DNA of 64,000 nt, from NCBI RefSeq assembly GCF_003160695.1, contig NZ_QGDD01000001.1, positions 868,001 through 932,000 of the forward strand. The letters run 5' to 3'. The DNA comes from Nocardioides silvaticus (GTDB lineage: Bacteria; Actinomycetota; Actinomycetes; Propionibacteriales; Nocardioidaceae). The notes beneath the pieces are model-generated. The model did no database searches. It was not told the origin of the DNA and was given only the letters and a program-made list of their open reading frames with translations. The translations under genes and the position numbers were made by a program. Shown here piece by piece: positions 1-8,927 of this stretch. Positions within the stretch are counted from its first letter, which is position 1; each line of letters starts with the position of its first letter.

Positions 1-2
1 GC

Positions 3-1037
3 ACGGGGACGGAGATCTTCGGGGGCGGCGACCCGACCGATCCCGACATCCAGCGGGCCACCGGCCCCGAACGCACCGCCCAGCGGGTGAAGGCGCTCAC
101 CGACCAGGGCATCCCGGTGCGGGTGAAGTACTACACCCTCCGCCAGGTCGGCGGTGGTGAGGCGAGCGAGCAGGAGCTGCTCGACCTGATCGACGACGTC
201 GACCTGATGGCGGCGTACTGGACCAACGTCCGCGACCTCCTCACCGGGCTCGGCAGCGCCGGCGGACCGATCGAGCTCGTCGTCGAGCCCGACGCTCCCG
301 GCGAGATCCTGTCCCAGGGGACCGCCGACGCCTCGGAGATCCCGGCATCCGTGGCCTCGTCCGGTGTCGAAGGTCTCGACGGCCTGCCCGACACGTTCGC
401 CGGCTGGGCGCAGGGCTGGCTGGCGTTGCGCGACGAGCTGGCGCCCGACGTACGCATTGGCATGACCGTCTCGCCCTGGCAGGTCGGTCACGACCTGCTG
501 CCGGAGCCACCGGCCGCCGAGGACGTCGCCGCCTGGGCGATGAGCTTCGGCGACTCCTATGCCACGTTCGGGGCGCGGTTCGACTTCCTCGACACGATCC
601 TGACGTACGCCGAGGGCGGGTCGCAGGGCCCGGACTACCAGCCCGACGCGACCTTCTTCGACGTCCTGCTGACCTGGGTCGAGGGCATCTCGACCGCGAC
701 CGACACCCGGGTGGTGATCGACAACGTGCCGGTCGGCAACACCGTCTACCGGACGCTGGACGACAACAGCTACCACTACCGCGACACCTGGGCGCAGTGG
801 ATCCTCGCCGACGACACCTTCGCCAACCTCGTCGCGCTGCGGGACGCGGGCGTGATCGGGATCGTCTTCGGCGTGGACATCGACCCGGCGTCGATGACCT
901 GCCCGTGCGACGCCGCCGAGGACGGCGTGACCAACGGCGGCGACCAGGGCAAGAAGTCCGCGTCGGCCGACGACGACGGCGGGTACCTCGCCGAACGGCT
1001 CCGCGCCTACACGTCCACCGGGGGCCTCCCGCTCTGA
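3..1037 (+). CDS. 3' part of a large, probably secreted protein of unknown family
   Basis: The frame is open from base 3 with no start in view, so the gene begins before the window and only the last 344 residues are visible. The chain is acidic and rich in aromatic residues, with alternating hydrophobic strands and helices that would suit a TIM-barrel fold such as a glycoside hydrolase. A Cys-X-Cys pair (TCPCDAAEDG) lies close to the C-terminus, which would suit an exported protein. I do not recognise the family, and no catalytic motif can be assigned with confidence. The next gene begins 1 base after the stop, so the two may be cotranscribed. Confidence 0.6.
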   Translation, partial: TGTEIFGGGDPTDPDIQRATGPERTAQRVKALTDQGIPVRVKYYTLRQVGGGEASEQELLDLIDDVDLMAAYWTNVRDLLTGLGSAGGPIELVVEPDAPGEILSQGTADASEIPASVASSGVEGLDGLPDTFAGWAQGWLALRDELAPDVRIGMTVSPWQVGHDLLPEPPAAEDVAAWAMSFGDSYATFGARFDFLDTILTYAEGGSQGPDYQPDATFFDVLLTWVEGISTATDTRVVIDNVPVGNTVYRTLDDNSYHYRDTWAQWILADDTFANLVALRDAGVIGIVFGVDIDPASMTCPCDAAEDGVTNGGDQGKKSASADDDGGYLAERLRAYTSTGGLPL

Positions 1038-1038
1038 C

Positions 1039-2052
1039 ATGCTGTGCCCTGTGGCGCTGCACGACGAGCTCGTCGAGCTCCGGGCCGAGGTCGGACCACA
1101 AGTGTTCGACGACCCGGTCGCGTTCCGCGCCGCCTTCGACGACTTCGTGCCGGAGGGCTCCGCCACCACCGGCGAGGTGAGCCTCCTCGTGGGTGCGATC
1201 GCGACGGGCGCCCTGCAGCGGTTGGTCGAGCAGCTCGACCTCGGTGTTGACCCGTCGACCGCGATCGCGATGCAGGGCGACCTGCTGGCGCGCGACCGCG
1301 GCACCACCGAGACCAGCGGCGCCCGGTGGGCGCTCTCGGCGCTGGCGCACGCGCTGGGCGTCGTACCGGTCGACCTGGTGCTCACCCGGCCGACGCCCGG
1401 CCCGGAGGCGACGCCGACGGCCGGGCGACCGAGCTCCTCCGACGCGCCGGCCGACCCCGGTCCCACCCGGCCCGTTGCGCCGCCGGTCACCGTGCCCGCG
1501 CCGCCACCGCCGGTGGCGACCCACGTCATCAGCGAGCCGACGCCGTCGGTCGAGCCGCCGAGCGCGACCGCGCGCCGCCGTGCCAACCCGTTGCTCCTCG
1601 CCGTCGCCGCTGCCCTCGCCGTCGTCGCCGTCGTCGCGATCGCGCTGCTGGTCCTGCGCGACGACGACTCCTCCGCAGGCGAGGCCGACGACGACACGGG
1701 TACGGCGACCGCCGGCGAGTCCGCGGGCGACGAGGAGATCCTCGCCCAGACCGACCTCGAGACCGACGGGGCGACCTCGCGCCTCCAGCTGGTCCGCAAC
1801 GGCACCGACGTCGAGGTCGTCCTCCTCGCCGACGAGGGCGGCGACTACGTCGAGGTCGACCGCCAGCCCAGCCCGTGCCCCTACCTCGACGCCTCGTTCG
1901 ACGCCGGCATCGAGGCCGAGGGAGGCAACGAGTTCTTCTACGGCTGGCAGACCCGCGGCAACGAGGGCTTCGGGGGCTACGGCCAGGTGCAGGCCGGCGA
2001 CGGCGTGCTCATCGTCTACGAGGTCGACGCGCCCTGCCCGACCGAGCGGTGA
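1039..2052 (+). CDS. Single-pass membrane protein with N-terminal helical domain, unknown function
   Basis: A 337-residue protein in three parts. Residues 1-110 form a helical cytoplasmic domain rich in Leu and Ala. Residues 115-180 are a Pro/Ala/Thr-rich linker. One strong transmembrane segment lies near 185-206, after an Arg-Arg-Arg stop. It is followed by an acidic stretch and an exported domain of about 110 residues with aromatic residues and a single Cys. This layout resembles actinobacterial sensor or anchor proteins, but the function is not recognisable. A GTG at 1051 is an alternative start. It directly follows the preceding gene. Confidence 0.6.
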   Translation: MLCPVALHDELVELRAEVGPQVFDDPVAFRAAFDDFVPEGSATTGEVSLLVGAIATGALQRLVEQLDLGVDPSTAIAMQGDLLARDRGTTETSGARWALSALAHALGVVPVDLVLTRPTPGPEATPTAGRPSSSDAPADPGPTRPVAPPVTVPAPPPPVATHVISEPTPSVEPPSATARRRANPLLLAVAAALAVVAVVAIALLVLRDDDSSAGEADDDTGTATAGESAGDEEILAQTDLETDGATSRLQLVRNGTDVEVVLLADEGGDYVEVDRQPSPCPYLDASFDAGIEAEGGNEFFYGWQTRGNEGFGGYGQVQAGDGVLIVYEVDAPCPTER

Positions 2053-2104
2053 CCGGTCGGCCGACCCCCGGAGGCTCCGGCCCCGCGTGGGTACTGTCGG
2101 TGCC

Positions 2105-3493
2105 ATGAGCGATGACGACTTCCGGGTCGAGCACGACTCGATGGGCGAGGTCCGCGTGCCGGCCTCGGCCAAGTGGAAGGCCCAGACCCAGCGCGCCGTC
2201 GAGAACTTCCCGATCAGCGGCACCCCGATCGAGCCCGCACTGGTCCACGCCCTCGGCCAGGTGAAGGCCGCGGCGGCGGCGGCGAACGGTCGGCTCGGCG
2301 TGCTGCCGGCCGAGGTCGCCGACGCGATCGTGGCGGCCGCCCGGGAGGTGGCGGCGGGTCGGTACGACGACCAGTTCCCCATCGACGTCTTCCAGACCGG
2401 GTCCGGCACCAGCTCCAACATGAACGCCAACGAGGTGATCGCCTCGCTGTGCGGCGAGGCCGGCGTCGAGGCCCACCCCAACGACCATGTCAACGCCAGC
2501 CAGTCGAGCAACGACACCTTCCCGACGGCCATCCACGTGGCGGCCGCGACCGCCGTCGTCGAGCAGCTGCAGCCCGCGCTCGTCGTGCTCGCGGAGTCGC
2601 TCGAGGCGAAGGCGACGGAGTTCGCCGGCCTGGTGAAGTCGGGCCGGACGCACCTGATGGACGCGACGCCGGTGACGTTGGGGCAGGAGCTCGGTGGCTA
2701 CGCGGCCACCATCCGTTACGGCATCGAGCGGCTGGACGCCGTACTCCCTCGGGTGCGGGAGCTGCCGCTGGGCGGCACCGCCGTCGGCACCGGCATCAAC
2801 ACCCCCGACGGCTTCCCGGCCGCGGCCATCGAGGCGCTCGCCGAGCAGACCGGCCAGCCGTTCACCGAGGCGCGCAACCACTTCGAGGCGCAGGGCACCC
2901 GCGACTCGCTGGTGGAGCTGAGCGGCGTGCTGCGCACGATCGCCGTCGGCCTCACCAAGATCTGCAACGACCTGCGCTGGATGGGCTCCGGACCGACCAC
3001 GGGGCTCGCCGAGATCCACCTTCCCGACCTCCAGCCCGGGTCGTCGATCATGCCCGGCAAGGTCAACCCGGTCCTCCCCGAGGCCACGCTGATGGTCTGC
3101 ATGCAGGTGATCGGCAACGACGCCACCGTGACCGCCGCCGGTGCGAGCGGCAGCTTCGAGCTCAACGTGGCGATGCCGGTCCTCGCGCGCAACGTCCTGG
3201 AGTCGGTCCGGCTGTTGTCGACCTCGACCCGCACCCTCGCCGCCCGCTGCATCGACGGCATCACCGCCGACGCCGACCGGATGCGCCGGTACGCCGAGTC
3301 CTCTCCCTCGGTGGTCACTCCGCTCAACCGATACATCGGCTACGAGGCCGCCGCCAAGATCGCCAAGCAGGCCCTCGCCGACGGCGCCACGATCCGGGAG
3401 ACGGTGCTCGCGATGGGGTACGTCGACCGCGGCGAGCTCACGATGGAGCAGCTCGACGCTGCGCTCGACGTGGAGAGCATGACCCACCCCTGA
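2105..3493 (+). CDS. fumC: Class II fumarate hydratase
   Basis: Fumarase C interconverts fumarate and L-malate in the TCA cycle as a cytoplasmic homotetramer that needs no iron-sulfur cluster. The 462-residue length is normal for the family. Diagnostic stretches are present: the substrate loop [14 protein letters not shown] near residue 100, the [16 protein letters not shown] region near 130, and the superfamily signature [11 protein letters not shown] near 318. The start is the ATG giving [16 protein letters not shown], the usual N-terminus of actinobacterial FumC; the open frame upstream lacks family similarity. It ends 10 bases before the convergent XPF-like nuclease gene. Confidence 0.97.
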   Translation: MSDDDFRVEHDSMGEVRVPASAKWKAQTQRAVENFPISGTPIEPALVHALGQVKAAAAAANGRLGVLPAEVADAIVAAAREVAAGRYDDQFPIDVFQTGSGTSSNMNANEVIASLCGEAGVEAHPNDHVNASQSSNDTFPTAIHVAAATAVVEQLQPALVVLAESLEAKATEFAGLVKSGRTHLMDATPVTLGQELGGYAATIRYGIERLDAVLPRVRELPLGGTAVGTGINTPDGFPAAAIEALAEQTGQPFTEARNHFEAQGTRDSLVELSGVLRTIAVGLTKICNDLRWMGSGPTTGLAEIHLPDLQPGSSIMPGKVNPVLPEATLMVCMQVIGNDATVTAAGASGSFELNVAMPVLARNVLESVRLLSTSTRTLAARCIDGITADADRMRRYAESSPSVVTPLNRYIGYEAAAKIAKQALADGATIRETVLAMGYVDRGELTMEQLDAALDVESMTHP

Positions 3494-3503
3494 GGCGTCC
3501 GGC

Positions 3504-4358
3504 TCAGCCGGCACCCTCCGAGGAGCCGGCTGTCGCCGACACCTCGCCGGTGAGCCCGTCGACCAGCTGCGTGCCGGGGACTGCCGAGGCCAGGGCGCGC
3601 ACGGCGATGGCGCGCCGGTCGAAGGACTGGGCCTCCGTGGTCGCGTCGGGCTCGAGGAGGAGCCACCGACGCGGCGGGCGAGCGCCGCGAGGCGGGCGGC
3701 CGGGCTCCGGCTCCCGGTCGTGCGGCAGGACGTACGAGCCGTGCAACGCTTCGGCCAGCCGGGCAGCGCGTACAGGGCCGATGCCGGGATGCGCGAGCAG
3801 TCCCTCCGGTGCCGCGGCGGCCACGGCGGCGATGCTGCCGTGGGCGACGAGCAGGCTGCGTGCCATGGTCGTGCTGATGCCGGGGACGACCGAGAGCATC
3901 GCCTCGGCCTGCGCGGACGGGTGGCGTGGTGAACGGCGCGGGCCGTCCGTGGGGGCGGTGGGTCCGGGGCGACGGGCTCGCTTGGCGAGCCGGATGATCC
4001 ACGCCGCGCTGTCCTCGGCGTCGAGGCTGTGCAGGACCGTGAAACCGTCCTCGATGAGCCGGCACACGGCACCGCGCCAGGAGTCGCCGGCGATCCCCCG
4101 GGGCTCGCCCTCCAGCACCAGCACGGCCTGGGCGAAGGCGGACTGCAGGCGCACGGCCTGGTCGAAGAGGCGTCCGTCGCGGATCGAGGCGCCCAGGTCG
4201 TTCGGGCCCTTGCGCTCCACCGCCAGGCCCGGTCCGAGGACGTAGTCGCCCACCGGCAGGTCGGTCGACCGCACCTCGAGGCCGGCGGCCCGCAGCGCCT
4301 CCGGGATCACGCTGCCGCGCTCACGGTGGTCGACCAGGACCGGAGCCACGTCGGTCAC
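3504..4358 (-). CDS. ERCC4/XPF-type nuclease with helix-hairpin-helix domain
   Basis: A 284-residue protein with the XPF/Mus81 architecture. The N-terminal ERCC4 nuclease domain (residues 5-135) carries the metal-binding signature GDY...ERKGPND (family pattern GDX9ERKX3D), so the active site is intact. Residues about 165-220 form a tandem helix-hairpin-helix (VPGISTTMARSLL and HPGIGPVRAARLAEAL), the DNA-binding module of this family. There is no helicase domain. The expected activity is structure-specific endonuclease cleavage in repair or recombination. GTG start. A small unknown gene lies just upstream. It is notable that the window also encodes the XPB helicase at 30781. Confidence 0.85.
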   Translation of the reverse strand: MTDVAPVLVDHRERGSVIPEALRAAGLEVRSTDLPVGDYVLGPGLAVERKGPNDLGASIRDGRLFDQAVRLQSAFAQAVLVLEGEPRGIAGDSWRGAVCRLIEDGFTVLHSLDAEDSAAWIIRLAKRARRPGPTAPTDGPRRSPRHPSAQAEAMLSVVPGISTTMARSLLVAHGSIAAVAAAAPEGLLAHPGIGPVRAARLAEALHGSYVLPHDREPEPGRPPRGARPPRRWLLLEPDATTEAQSFDRRAIAVRALASAVPGTQLVDGLTGEVSATAGSSEGAG

Positions 4359-4379
4359 AGCAGCGTGGTGAAGCAGCGG

Positions 4380-4580
4380 CTAGGCAGGTGCGGTGGGCTC
4401 CGCCTCGCGGCGCTCGTCCATCCACTGCGCGAAGGTCATCAGCTGGTCCAGGTCGACCTTGGGGAACTGCTGGGAGTAGGCCGTGACGGCGTTCTCCATC
4501 TCGCTGTTGGGTCGGCCGTCGATCACGTGCTGGTAGCGCACGAACTGCTGACGGCTGTACTTCGTCGGTGCCTCGTTCAC
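4380..4580 (-). CDS. Small protein of unknown function (66 aa)
   Basis: A 66-residue polar, soluble protein rich in Gln, Glu and aromatic residues, with no membrane segment or signal. GTG start. It lies 21 bases upstream of the XPF-like nuclease on the same strand and could be cotranscribed with it. I do not recognise the family. Its ordinary codon usage and its tight fit between two real genes are the main support for it being translated. Confidence 0.5.
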   Translation of the reverse strand: MNEAPTKYSRQQFVRYQHVIDGRPNSEMENAVTAYSQQFPKVDLDQLMTFAQWMDERREAEPTAPA

Positions 4581-4621
4581 CGGCCGTCGCTACCCACTGT
4601 CGCGATCCGCATACCTGCTGC

Positions 4622-5119
4622 TCACGAGACGGCTGCGAGCTGCCGGTCGATCTCCTCCCCGAGCTCGCGGCGGAGGTCGTCGTGGTCGGGCCCGAGCAGC
4701 GGCGGCTCGCCCCCGGTCATCAGGCCGGTCCAGTGATGGAGCGCGGCGGGCCAACCCACGATCTCCGGCGGCTCCCAGCTGTAGCGCGGAGTGACGTGGG
4801 CGTGGAGGAAGGCGTCGGTGTTGCCCTGGATCTCGAGGTTGATGCGGCGGAACTCCGGGTCGCGCCGGGCGCAGACCGTCGCCACGGCCCGACCCAGGAC
4901 CGCCATGTCCTCGAGGAAGTGCAGCTGCCGCTCCGGCGGCAGGTCGGTGAGCTGGTCCGCGCCGGGGGTGTCGGTGATGAGGACGCAGTAGCCCGGCAGG
5001 TGCTGCACGTCGCCGATCACGGCGAAGCCGGCACGCAGCCGCCGGAGCACCGTGGGATTGGTGCCCGCGAGCGCCGTACCGACGCGGTCGGAGCGGAAGT
5101 CGGTGCCGCCCGAGGTCAC
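4622..5119 (-). CDS. HIT-family (histidine triad) protein
   Basis: A 165-residue protein with a histidine-triad-like motif near residue 120, HAHVTPRY, preceded by the family's Asn-rich strand (RRINLEIQGN). HIT proteins hydrolyse or transfer nucleotidyl groups, for example from Ap4A-type substrates; the exact substrate here cannot be told. I chose the GTG at 5117-5119 because it overlaps the TGA of the upstream GlsB-type gene as GTGA, a typical coupled start. Longer readings of this frame run through that membrane protein gene and are not credible. Confidence 0.78.
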   Translation of the reverse strand: MTSGGTDFRSDRVGTALAGTNPTVLRRLRAGFAVIGDVQHLPGYCVLITDTPGADQLTDLPPERQLHFLEDMAVLGRAVATVCARRDPEFRRINLEIQGNTDAFLHAHVTPRYSWEPPEIVGWPAALHHWTGLMTGGEPPLLGPDHDDLRRELGEEIDRQLAAVS

Positions 5120-5430
5120 CTGCTGCGGCCCGTGGCGACCGCGGCGACCATCACCGTCACCGCTGCGGCGGCGACCTGCCACAGGTGGCGGAGCCAGTCG
5201 ATGCCGTTGGTGGCGTTGGTCGGCGTGGCCTCGTGGCCGTCGAACGAGCCGTTGTTGTGGCCGAAGAGCCACCAGTAGAGGTAGCTGCCGACGAGCATGC
5301 CCACGATGCCGCAGACCACGGTCAACCAGAACGGGATCTTGTCGCGGTCGCCGGGCGCGACCATCTTGCCGAGCGTTCCGATGATCGCACCGCCGATGAC
5401 GGTGACGATGATCAGCCAGAGGACGTCCAT
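5116..5430 (-). CDS. GlsB/YeaQ/YmgE-family small membrane protein
   Basis: A 104-residue protein with four hydrophobic segments and the Gly-rich pattern of the transglycosylase-associated GlsB/YeaQ/YmgE family (GGAIIGTLGKMVAPGD and GIVGMLVGSYL). Members are stress-induced inner-membrane proteins without an established biochemical role. The ATG at 5430 has AGGAG seven bases upstream; a TTG one codon earlier is less likely. The last segment (near residues 85-100) is an extra C-terminal hydrophobic helix. It is translationally coupled to the HIT gene. Confidence 0.8.
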   Translation of the reverse strand: MDVLWLIIVTVIGGAIIGTLGKMVAPGDRDKIPFWLTVVCGIVGMLVGSYLYWWLFGHNNGSFDGHEATPTNATNGIDWLRHLWQVAAAAVTVMVAAVATGRSR

Positions 5431-5729
5431 CAAGGTTCTCCTTCACCGGGACGCGCGGGTGCGCATGTCCGAGATGCTTCGATCATGCCCCACACGCCGC
5501 GGGACGCGCGGAAGGGGGCGCTCTACCAGCCGGCGACCCGCGCGGAGGCCATCGCGGAAAACGGCGCGCGATGGCGCGGGAGGGAGCGAGGGACGAGCGA
5601 CCGGAGCGCCGGGCATGCCGCTTTCCGCGTGCCGACGACTGGACGCCGAGCAGCCTCAGCCTGTGACCGCGTCAACCGCGGCGCGGCAGCGTGGCGCGAC
5701 GAAGGAGCGACACGCTCGCGCCATCCAGC
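5431..5729. repeat. Gene-free gap with a long inverted repeat (arms 5553-5565 and 5617-5629)
   Basis: No credible gene is present. The arms CGCGGAAAACGGC (5553-5565) and GCCGCTTTCCGCG (5617-5629) pair at 12 of 13 positions. Between them GGCGC and GCGCC can pair again. A second, shorter pair (GGCGCGA at 5693-5699 and TCGCGCC at 5716-5722) lies just beyond the stop of the lytic transglycosylase gene and could help end its transcript. The large structure could be a terminator, a leader element of the downstream operon, or part of a small RNA. Confidence 0.5.
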
Positions 5730-6401
5730 TCAGTACCAGCCGACGGCCTCGGAGTGGCCCCAGGCACTGCAGGGGCTGCCGTAGCGGTCGCGGATGTAGC
5801 CGAGGCCCCACTTGATCTGGGTGACCGGGTTGGTCGCCCAGTCGCTGCCCGCCGACGCCATCTTCTCGCCCGGCAGCGACTGCGGGATGCCGTAGGCCGA
5901 CGAGGTCGGGTTGTCGGCGTACGGGTTCCAGTTGGACTCGCGGGTCCACAGCGAGTCGAGGCAGCCGAACTGGCTCTGGCTGAAGCCGAAGTCGGCCATC
6001 AGGGCGCGTGCGATGTCGCGCGGGTCGGACTCCGACAGCTGCTCCGACTCGGTGACCGCAGCGGCCTCGTCCGTGACCAGGCCCGCCTGCTTGGTCGGGT
6101 CTGCCGCGCCCCGGCGGTCGTTGCGCGAGATCACAGCGACCCGCTCGCGGGGCTCGGACGTCCCCCCGTCGACCGACAGGTCCTTGACCGCCGAGTCGAG
6201 GTCCGCAGCGGCACTGGGCAGCTCGGTGCCGCCCTTGCTCAGCAGGCCACCGCCGATGGTGATGCCGGTGACGGCGAGCGCGACACCGGACATGACGACG
6301 GCGTTGCGAGCGGCGCGCTTCGGGGTTTCCTTGAGGTGAGCGTGCTTGGGGGTCCCGCGGTGCTTGGGGGCAGGCTTCGCGTGAGAGGACAAGAGGCGCA
6401 A
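5730..6401 (-). CDS. Secreted lytic transglycosylase-like protein
   Basis: A 223-residue exported protein. A long basic N-region (many Lys, Arg and His, residues 1-32) precedes a hydrophobic core at about 35-55. Residues 60-125 are a variable linker. The C-terminal 95 residues form a transglycosylase/SLT-like domain with catalytic Glu in TRESNW, the YGIPQS strand motif and a closing GHSEAVGWY. It should cleave or remodel peptidoglycan outside the cell. No ATG or GTG exists upstream of the signal; a TTG at 6401, or another TTG at 6389, must be used. A strong hairpin sits 23 bases upstream of the start. Confidence 0.82.
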   Translation of the reverse strand: MRLLSSHAKPAPKHRGTPKHAHLKETPKRAARNAVVMSGVALAVTGITIGGGLLSKGGTELPSAAADLDSAVKDLSVDGGTSEPRERVAVISRNDRRGAADPTKQAGLVTDEAAAVTESEQLSESDPRDIARALMADFGFSQSQFGCLDSLWTRESNWNPYADNPTSSAYGIPQSLPGEKMASAGSDWATNPVTQIKWGLGYIRDRYGSPCSAWGHSEAVGWY

Positions 6402-6423
6402 TCCGTGGTCGACAACAAGTGAA

Positions 6424-6473
6424 GGTTGCCCCCGAGGAAGGTCCAGGTCGCTGGACCTGGACCAGTGGCAACC
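6424..6473 (-). promoter_or_regulatory. Two-tier inverted repeat in the leader of the lytic transglycosylase gene
   Basis: Outer arms GGTTGCC (6424-6430) and GGCAACC (6467-6473) enclose inner arms GGTCCAGGTC (6440-6449) and GACCTGGACC (6454-6463), a perfect 10-bp stem with a 4-base loop. In the transcript the structure ends about 23 nt before the start codon, where it could control translation or elongation. Leaders of actinobacterial muralytic genes often carry the c-di-AMP (ydaO) riboswitch, but I cannot match that consensus here, so the element is unassigned. Confidence 0.6.
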
Positions 6474-6594
6474 CCCGACACCCTGCCTGACTTGCCGAGC
6501 AGTCGCAAACCAACCCGCGACATTTGTGGAAGCAATCGGGATTCGTCGTCACAGGATTCACATCCGTCACAGCGGAGGCGGATCTGTTGCTCGA

Positions 6595-7962
6595 TCAGAC
6601 GACCACGTTCTCCAGCATCTCGGTGACCAGGGCGGCGATCGGCGAGCGCTCGGAGCGGGTCAACGTCACGTGGGCGAAGAGCGGGTGGCCCTTGAGCTTC
6701 TCGACCACGGCGACGACGCCGTCGTGGCGACCGACGCGGAGGTTGTCGCGCTGGGCCACGTCGTGGGTCAGCACCACCTTGGAGTTGGCGCCGATCCGCG
6801 AGAGCACGGTCAGCAGGACGTTGCGCTCCAGCGACTGGGCCTCGTCGACGATGACGAACGAGTCGTGCAGCGAGCGGCCGCGGATGTGGGTGAGCGGGAG
6901 CACCTCGAGCATGCCGCGGTCGAGCACCTCCTCGATCACGTCGTTGGAGGTCAGCGCGCCGAGGGTGTCGAAGACGGCCTGGGCCCAGGGCGACATCTTC
7001 TCCGACTCCGAGCCGGGCAGGTAGCCGAGCTCCTGACCACCGACGGCGAACAGGGGCCGGAAGACGACCACCTTCTTGTGCTGGCGCCGCTCCATGACCG
7101 CCTCGAGCCCGGCACACAGGGCCAGCGCCGACTTTCCGGTGCCGGCCCGGCCGCCGAGCGAGACGATGCCGACCTCGGGATCGAGCAGCATCTCCAGTGC
7201 GATCCGCTGCTCGGCCGACCGGCCGTGGATGCCGAACGCCTCCCGGTCGCCCCGCACCAGGTGCACCTGCTTGTCGGAACCGACGCGGCCGAGCGCCGTA
7301 CCCCTGTCGGAGAGCAGGACCAGCCCCTGGTGGCACGGCAGGTCCCGCGCCACCTCGAGGTCGAGCGTGCCGTCGTCGTAGAGCTCGTCGAGCTCCTCGG
7401 CGGCCACGTCGAGCTCCGCCAGCCCGGAGTAGCCGGTGTCGGAGTCGTGGATGACCTCGCCCCGGTACTCCTCGGCGTTGAGGCCGACCGCGGAGGCCTT
7501 GATCCGCAGCGGCAGGTCCTTGGAGACCAGCGTGACGTCGTGGCCCTCGTCGGCCAGGTTGCGGGCGACGGCGAGGATCCGGGTGTCGTTGTCCCCCAAC
7601 CGGAAACCGGAGGGCAGCGACGCGACGTCGGTGTGGTTGAGCTCGACGCGGACGGTGCCGCCTTCCTCCCCCACCGGGACCGGGGTGTCGAGACGGCCGT
7701 GGCTGATCCGCATCTCGTCGAGCATGCGCAGCGCACTGCGGGCGAAGTACCCGAGCTCGGGATGGTGCCGCTTGCCCTCCAGCTCGGTGATCACCACGAC
7801 GGGCAGCACCACCTCGTGCTCGGCGAACCTGCGGAGCGCGCCGGGATCGGCGAGCAGCACGCTGGTGTCGAGGACGTAGGTCCGGCGACCGGACGCCGGA
7901 GCAGGAGCGGTGGACGTGGTGGTGTCGGGGCCGACGGCGGCACGGGACTTCTGGTTAGGCAC
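6595..7962 (-). CDS. PhoH-family ATPase with N-terminal PIN domain (PhoH2-like)
   Basis: A 455-residue fusion. Residues 25-150 are a PIN nuclease domain starting [12 protein letters not shown], with the first metal-binding Asp. The C-terminal 250 residues are a PhoH P-loop ATPase with Walker [13 protein letters not shown] and Walker B FVIVDEAQ, followed by the usual [10 protein letters not shown]. Mycobacterial PhoH2 proteins of this design have reported RNA helicase and RNase activity, so RNA processing is the likely role. The GTG at 7962 follows GAGG at good spacing; upstream in-frame sequence is intergenic. It is divergent from the TPR gene. Confidence 0.92.
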   Translation of the reverse strand: MPNQKSRAAVGPDTTTSTAPAPASGRRTYVLDTSVLLADPGALRRFAEHEVVLPVVVITELEGKRHHPELGYFARSALRMLDEMRISHGRLDTPVPVGEEGGTVRVELNHTDVASLPSGFRLGDNDTRILAVARNLADEGHDVTLVSKDLPLRIKASAVGLNAEEYRGEVIHDSDTGYSGLAELDVAAEELDELYDDGTLDLEVARDLPCHQGLVLLSDRGTALGRVGSDKQVHLVRGDREAFGIHGRSAEQRIALEMLLDPEVGIVSLGGRAGTGKSALALCAGLEAVMERRQHKKVVVFRPLFAVGGQELGYLPGSESEKMSPWAQAVFDTLGALTSNDVIEEVLDRGMLEVLPLTHIRGRSLHDSFVIVDEAQSLERNVLLTVLSRIGANSKVVLTHDVAQRDNLRVGRHDGVVAVVEKLKGHPLFAHVTLTRSERSPIAALVTEMLENVVV

Positions 7963-8112
7963 TTCGCACCTCACCGGACCGCACGCGTCTGCCGCGCCCG
8001 GCCCTATTCGTTGAAGAGGGACCGGGTTGCGCAGCCGTGGTGGGTCACGTCGGGCCTCCCGATGTGGCGGGCTTCCCCACCCGCCAGTGCCTGTGAAAGT
8101 ACGCCGCCCCAC

Positions 8113-8144
8113 CCCCCGTTCAGGGCGACACGCCCGAACGGGGG
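8113..8144. promoter_or_regulatory. Strong 14-bp hairpin in the PhoH/TPR divergent region
   Basis: CCCCCGTTC (8113-8121) pairs with GAACGGGGG (8136-8144), and inside it GGGCG pairs with CGCCC around an ACA loop; only A8122 is bulged. It lies 45 bases before the TPR gene start in the 227-base gap between two divergent genes. It could be a 5' leader element or operator. Just downstream is TGTGAACGTTCTGTGA, two direct TGTGA half-sites that do not form a palindromic Crp/GlxR site. Confidence 0.45.
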
Positions 8145-8189
8145 TGTGAACGTTCTGTGACCCCCGGGGGACGGTGGGAGGATCGCAGC

Positions 8190-8927
8190 GTGCACCCGAG
8201 CGACCTCTGGGACTTCGACGACCCGTCCGGGTCGGAGCAGCGGTTCCGCGACGCGGCGGACTCCGCGGCCGGCCCCGAGCGCGGCATCTGGCTGACCCAG
8301 GTGGCGCGGGCGCTCGGCCTCCAGGAGCGGTACGACGAGGGGCACGCCGTGCTCGACCAGCTGGCCCCGGAGCAGCCCCCCGAGGTCGCCGTACGGCTGG
8401 TGCTGGAACGGGGTCGCCTCCACCGCTCCGCGGGCGACGCGGACCGGGCCCGGCCGCTCTTCGAGGAGGCGGCGACCACCGCGCTGCGGGAGGGTCTCGA
8501 GGAGCTCCACGTCGACGCTCTGCACATGGTCGCGCTCGTGGTGCCCGGGGCCGAGCGGCTCGACGCGACCTACGCCGCGCTCGTCGTGGCGAAGGCCGCC
8601 GAGGACCCCCGCGCTCGCCGCTGGGTCGCCTCCCTGCAGAACAACGTCGGGATGGTCCATGCCGACGCCGGCGCCTGGGGCGAGGCGCTCGCCGCGTTCG
8701 AGGACGCGCTCGACGCCCGCCGGGCGACCGGGACGCCGGGCGAGATCCGCATCGCCCGGTGGATGGTCGCCTGGGCGCTGCGCAACCTCGGCAGCACCGA
8801 GCAGGCGCTCGAGATCCAGCGTCAGCTCCAGGCCGAGCTCATCGAGGCCGGCGAGGAGGACCCCTACGTCGACGAGGAGATCGCGATCCTCACGGGCGTC
8901 AGCGACGCCGGTACGCCAGGTCCGTGA
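8190..8927 (+). CDS. Tetratricopeptide-repeat protein
   Basis: A 245-residue cytoplasmic protein made almost wholly of paired amphipathic helices with TPR-type spacing (for example [37 protein letters not shown] and [18 protein letters not shown]). It probably serves as a protein-interaction scaffold; no partner is evident. The GTG at 8190 is preceded by GGGAGG eight bases upstream, better supported than an upstream ATG. Its 3' end overlaps the convergent trmB gene by 29 bases, a fairly long antisense overlap. Confidence 0.75.
   Translation: MHPSDLWDFDDPSGSEQRFRDAADSAAGPERGIWLTQVARALGLQERYDEGHAVLDQLAPEQPPEVAVRLVLERGRLHRSAGDADRARPLFEEAATTALREGLEELHVDALHMVALVVPGAERLDATYAALVVAKAAEDPRARRWVASLQNNVGMVHADAGAWGEALAAFEDALDARRATGTPGEIRIARWMVAWALRNLGSTEQALEIQRQLQAELIEAGEEDPYVDEEIAILTGVSDAGTPGP

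Noticed and set aside
241..2532. Long open frames antisense to real genes (for example 763 codons on the minus strand here, and similar ones throughout)
   Set aside because: High GC removes stop codons from shadow frames. Their proteins are Arg/Pro/Ala-rich low-complexity chains without family motifs, and they overlap well-identified genes in full.
6402..6594. c-di-AMP (ydaO) riboswitch before the transglycosylase gene
   Set aside because: Often found in this position in actinobacteria, but the conserved blocks of the ydaO consensus could not be found; only a generic two-tier hairpin is present.
8147..8162. Crp/GlxR-type cAMP receptor site TGTGA...TGTGA
   Set aside because: The second half is a direct repeat, not the TCACA needed for a palindromic site.
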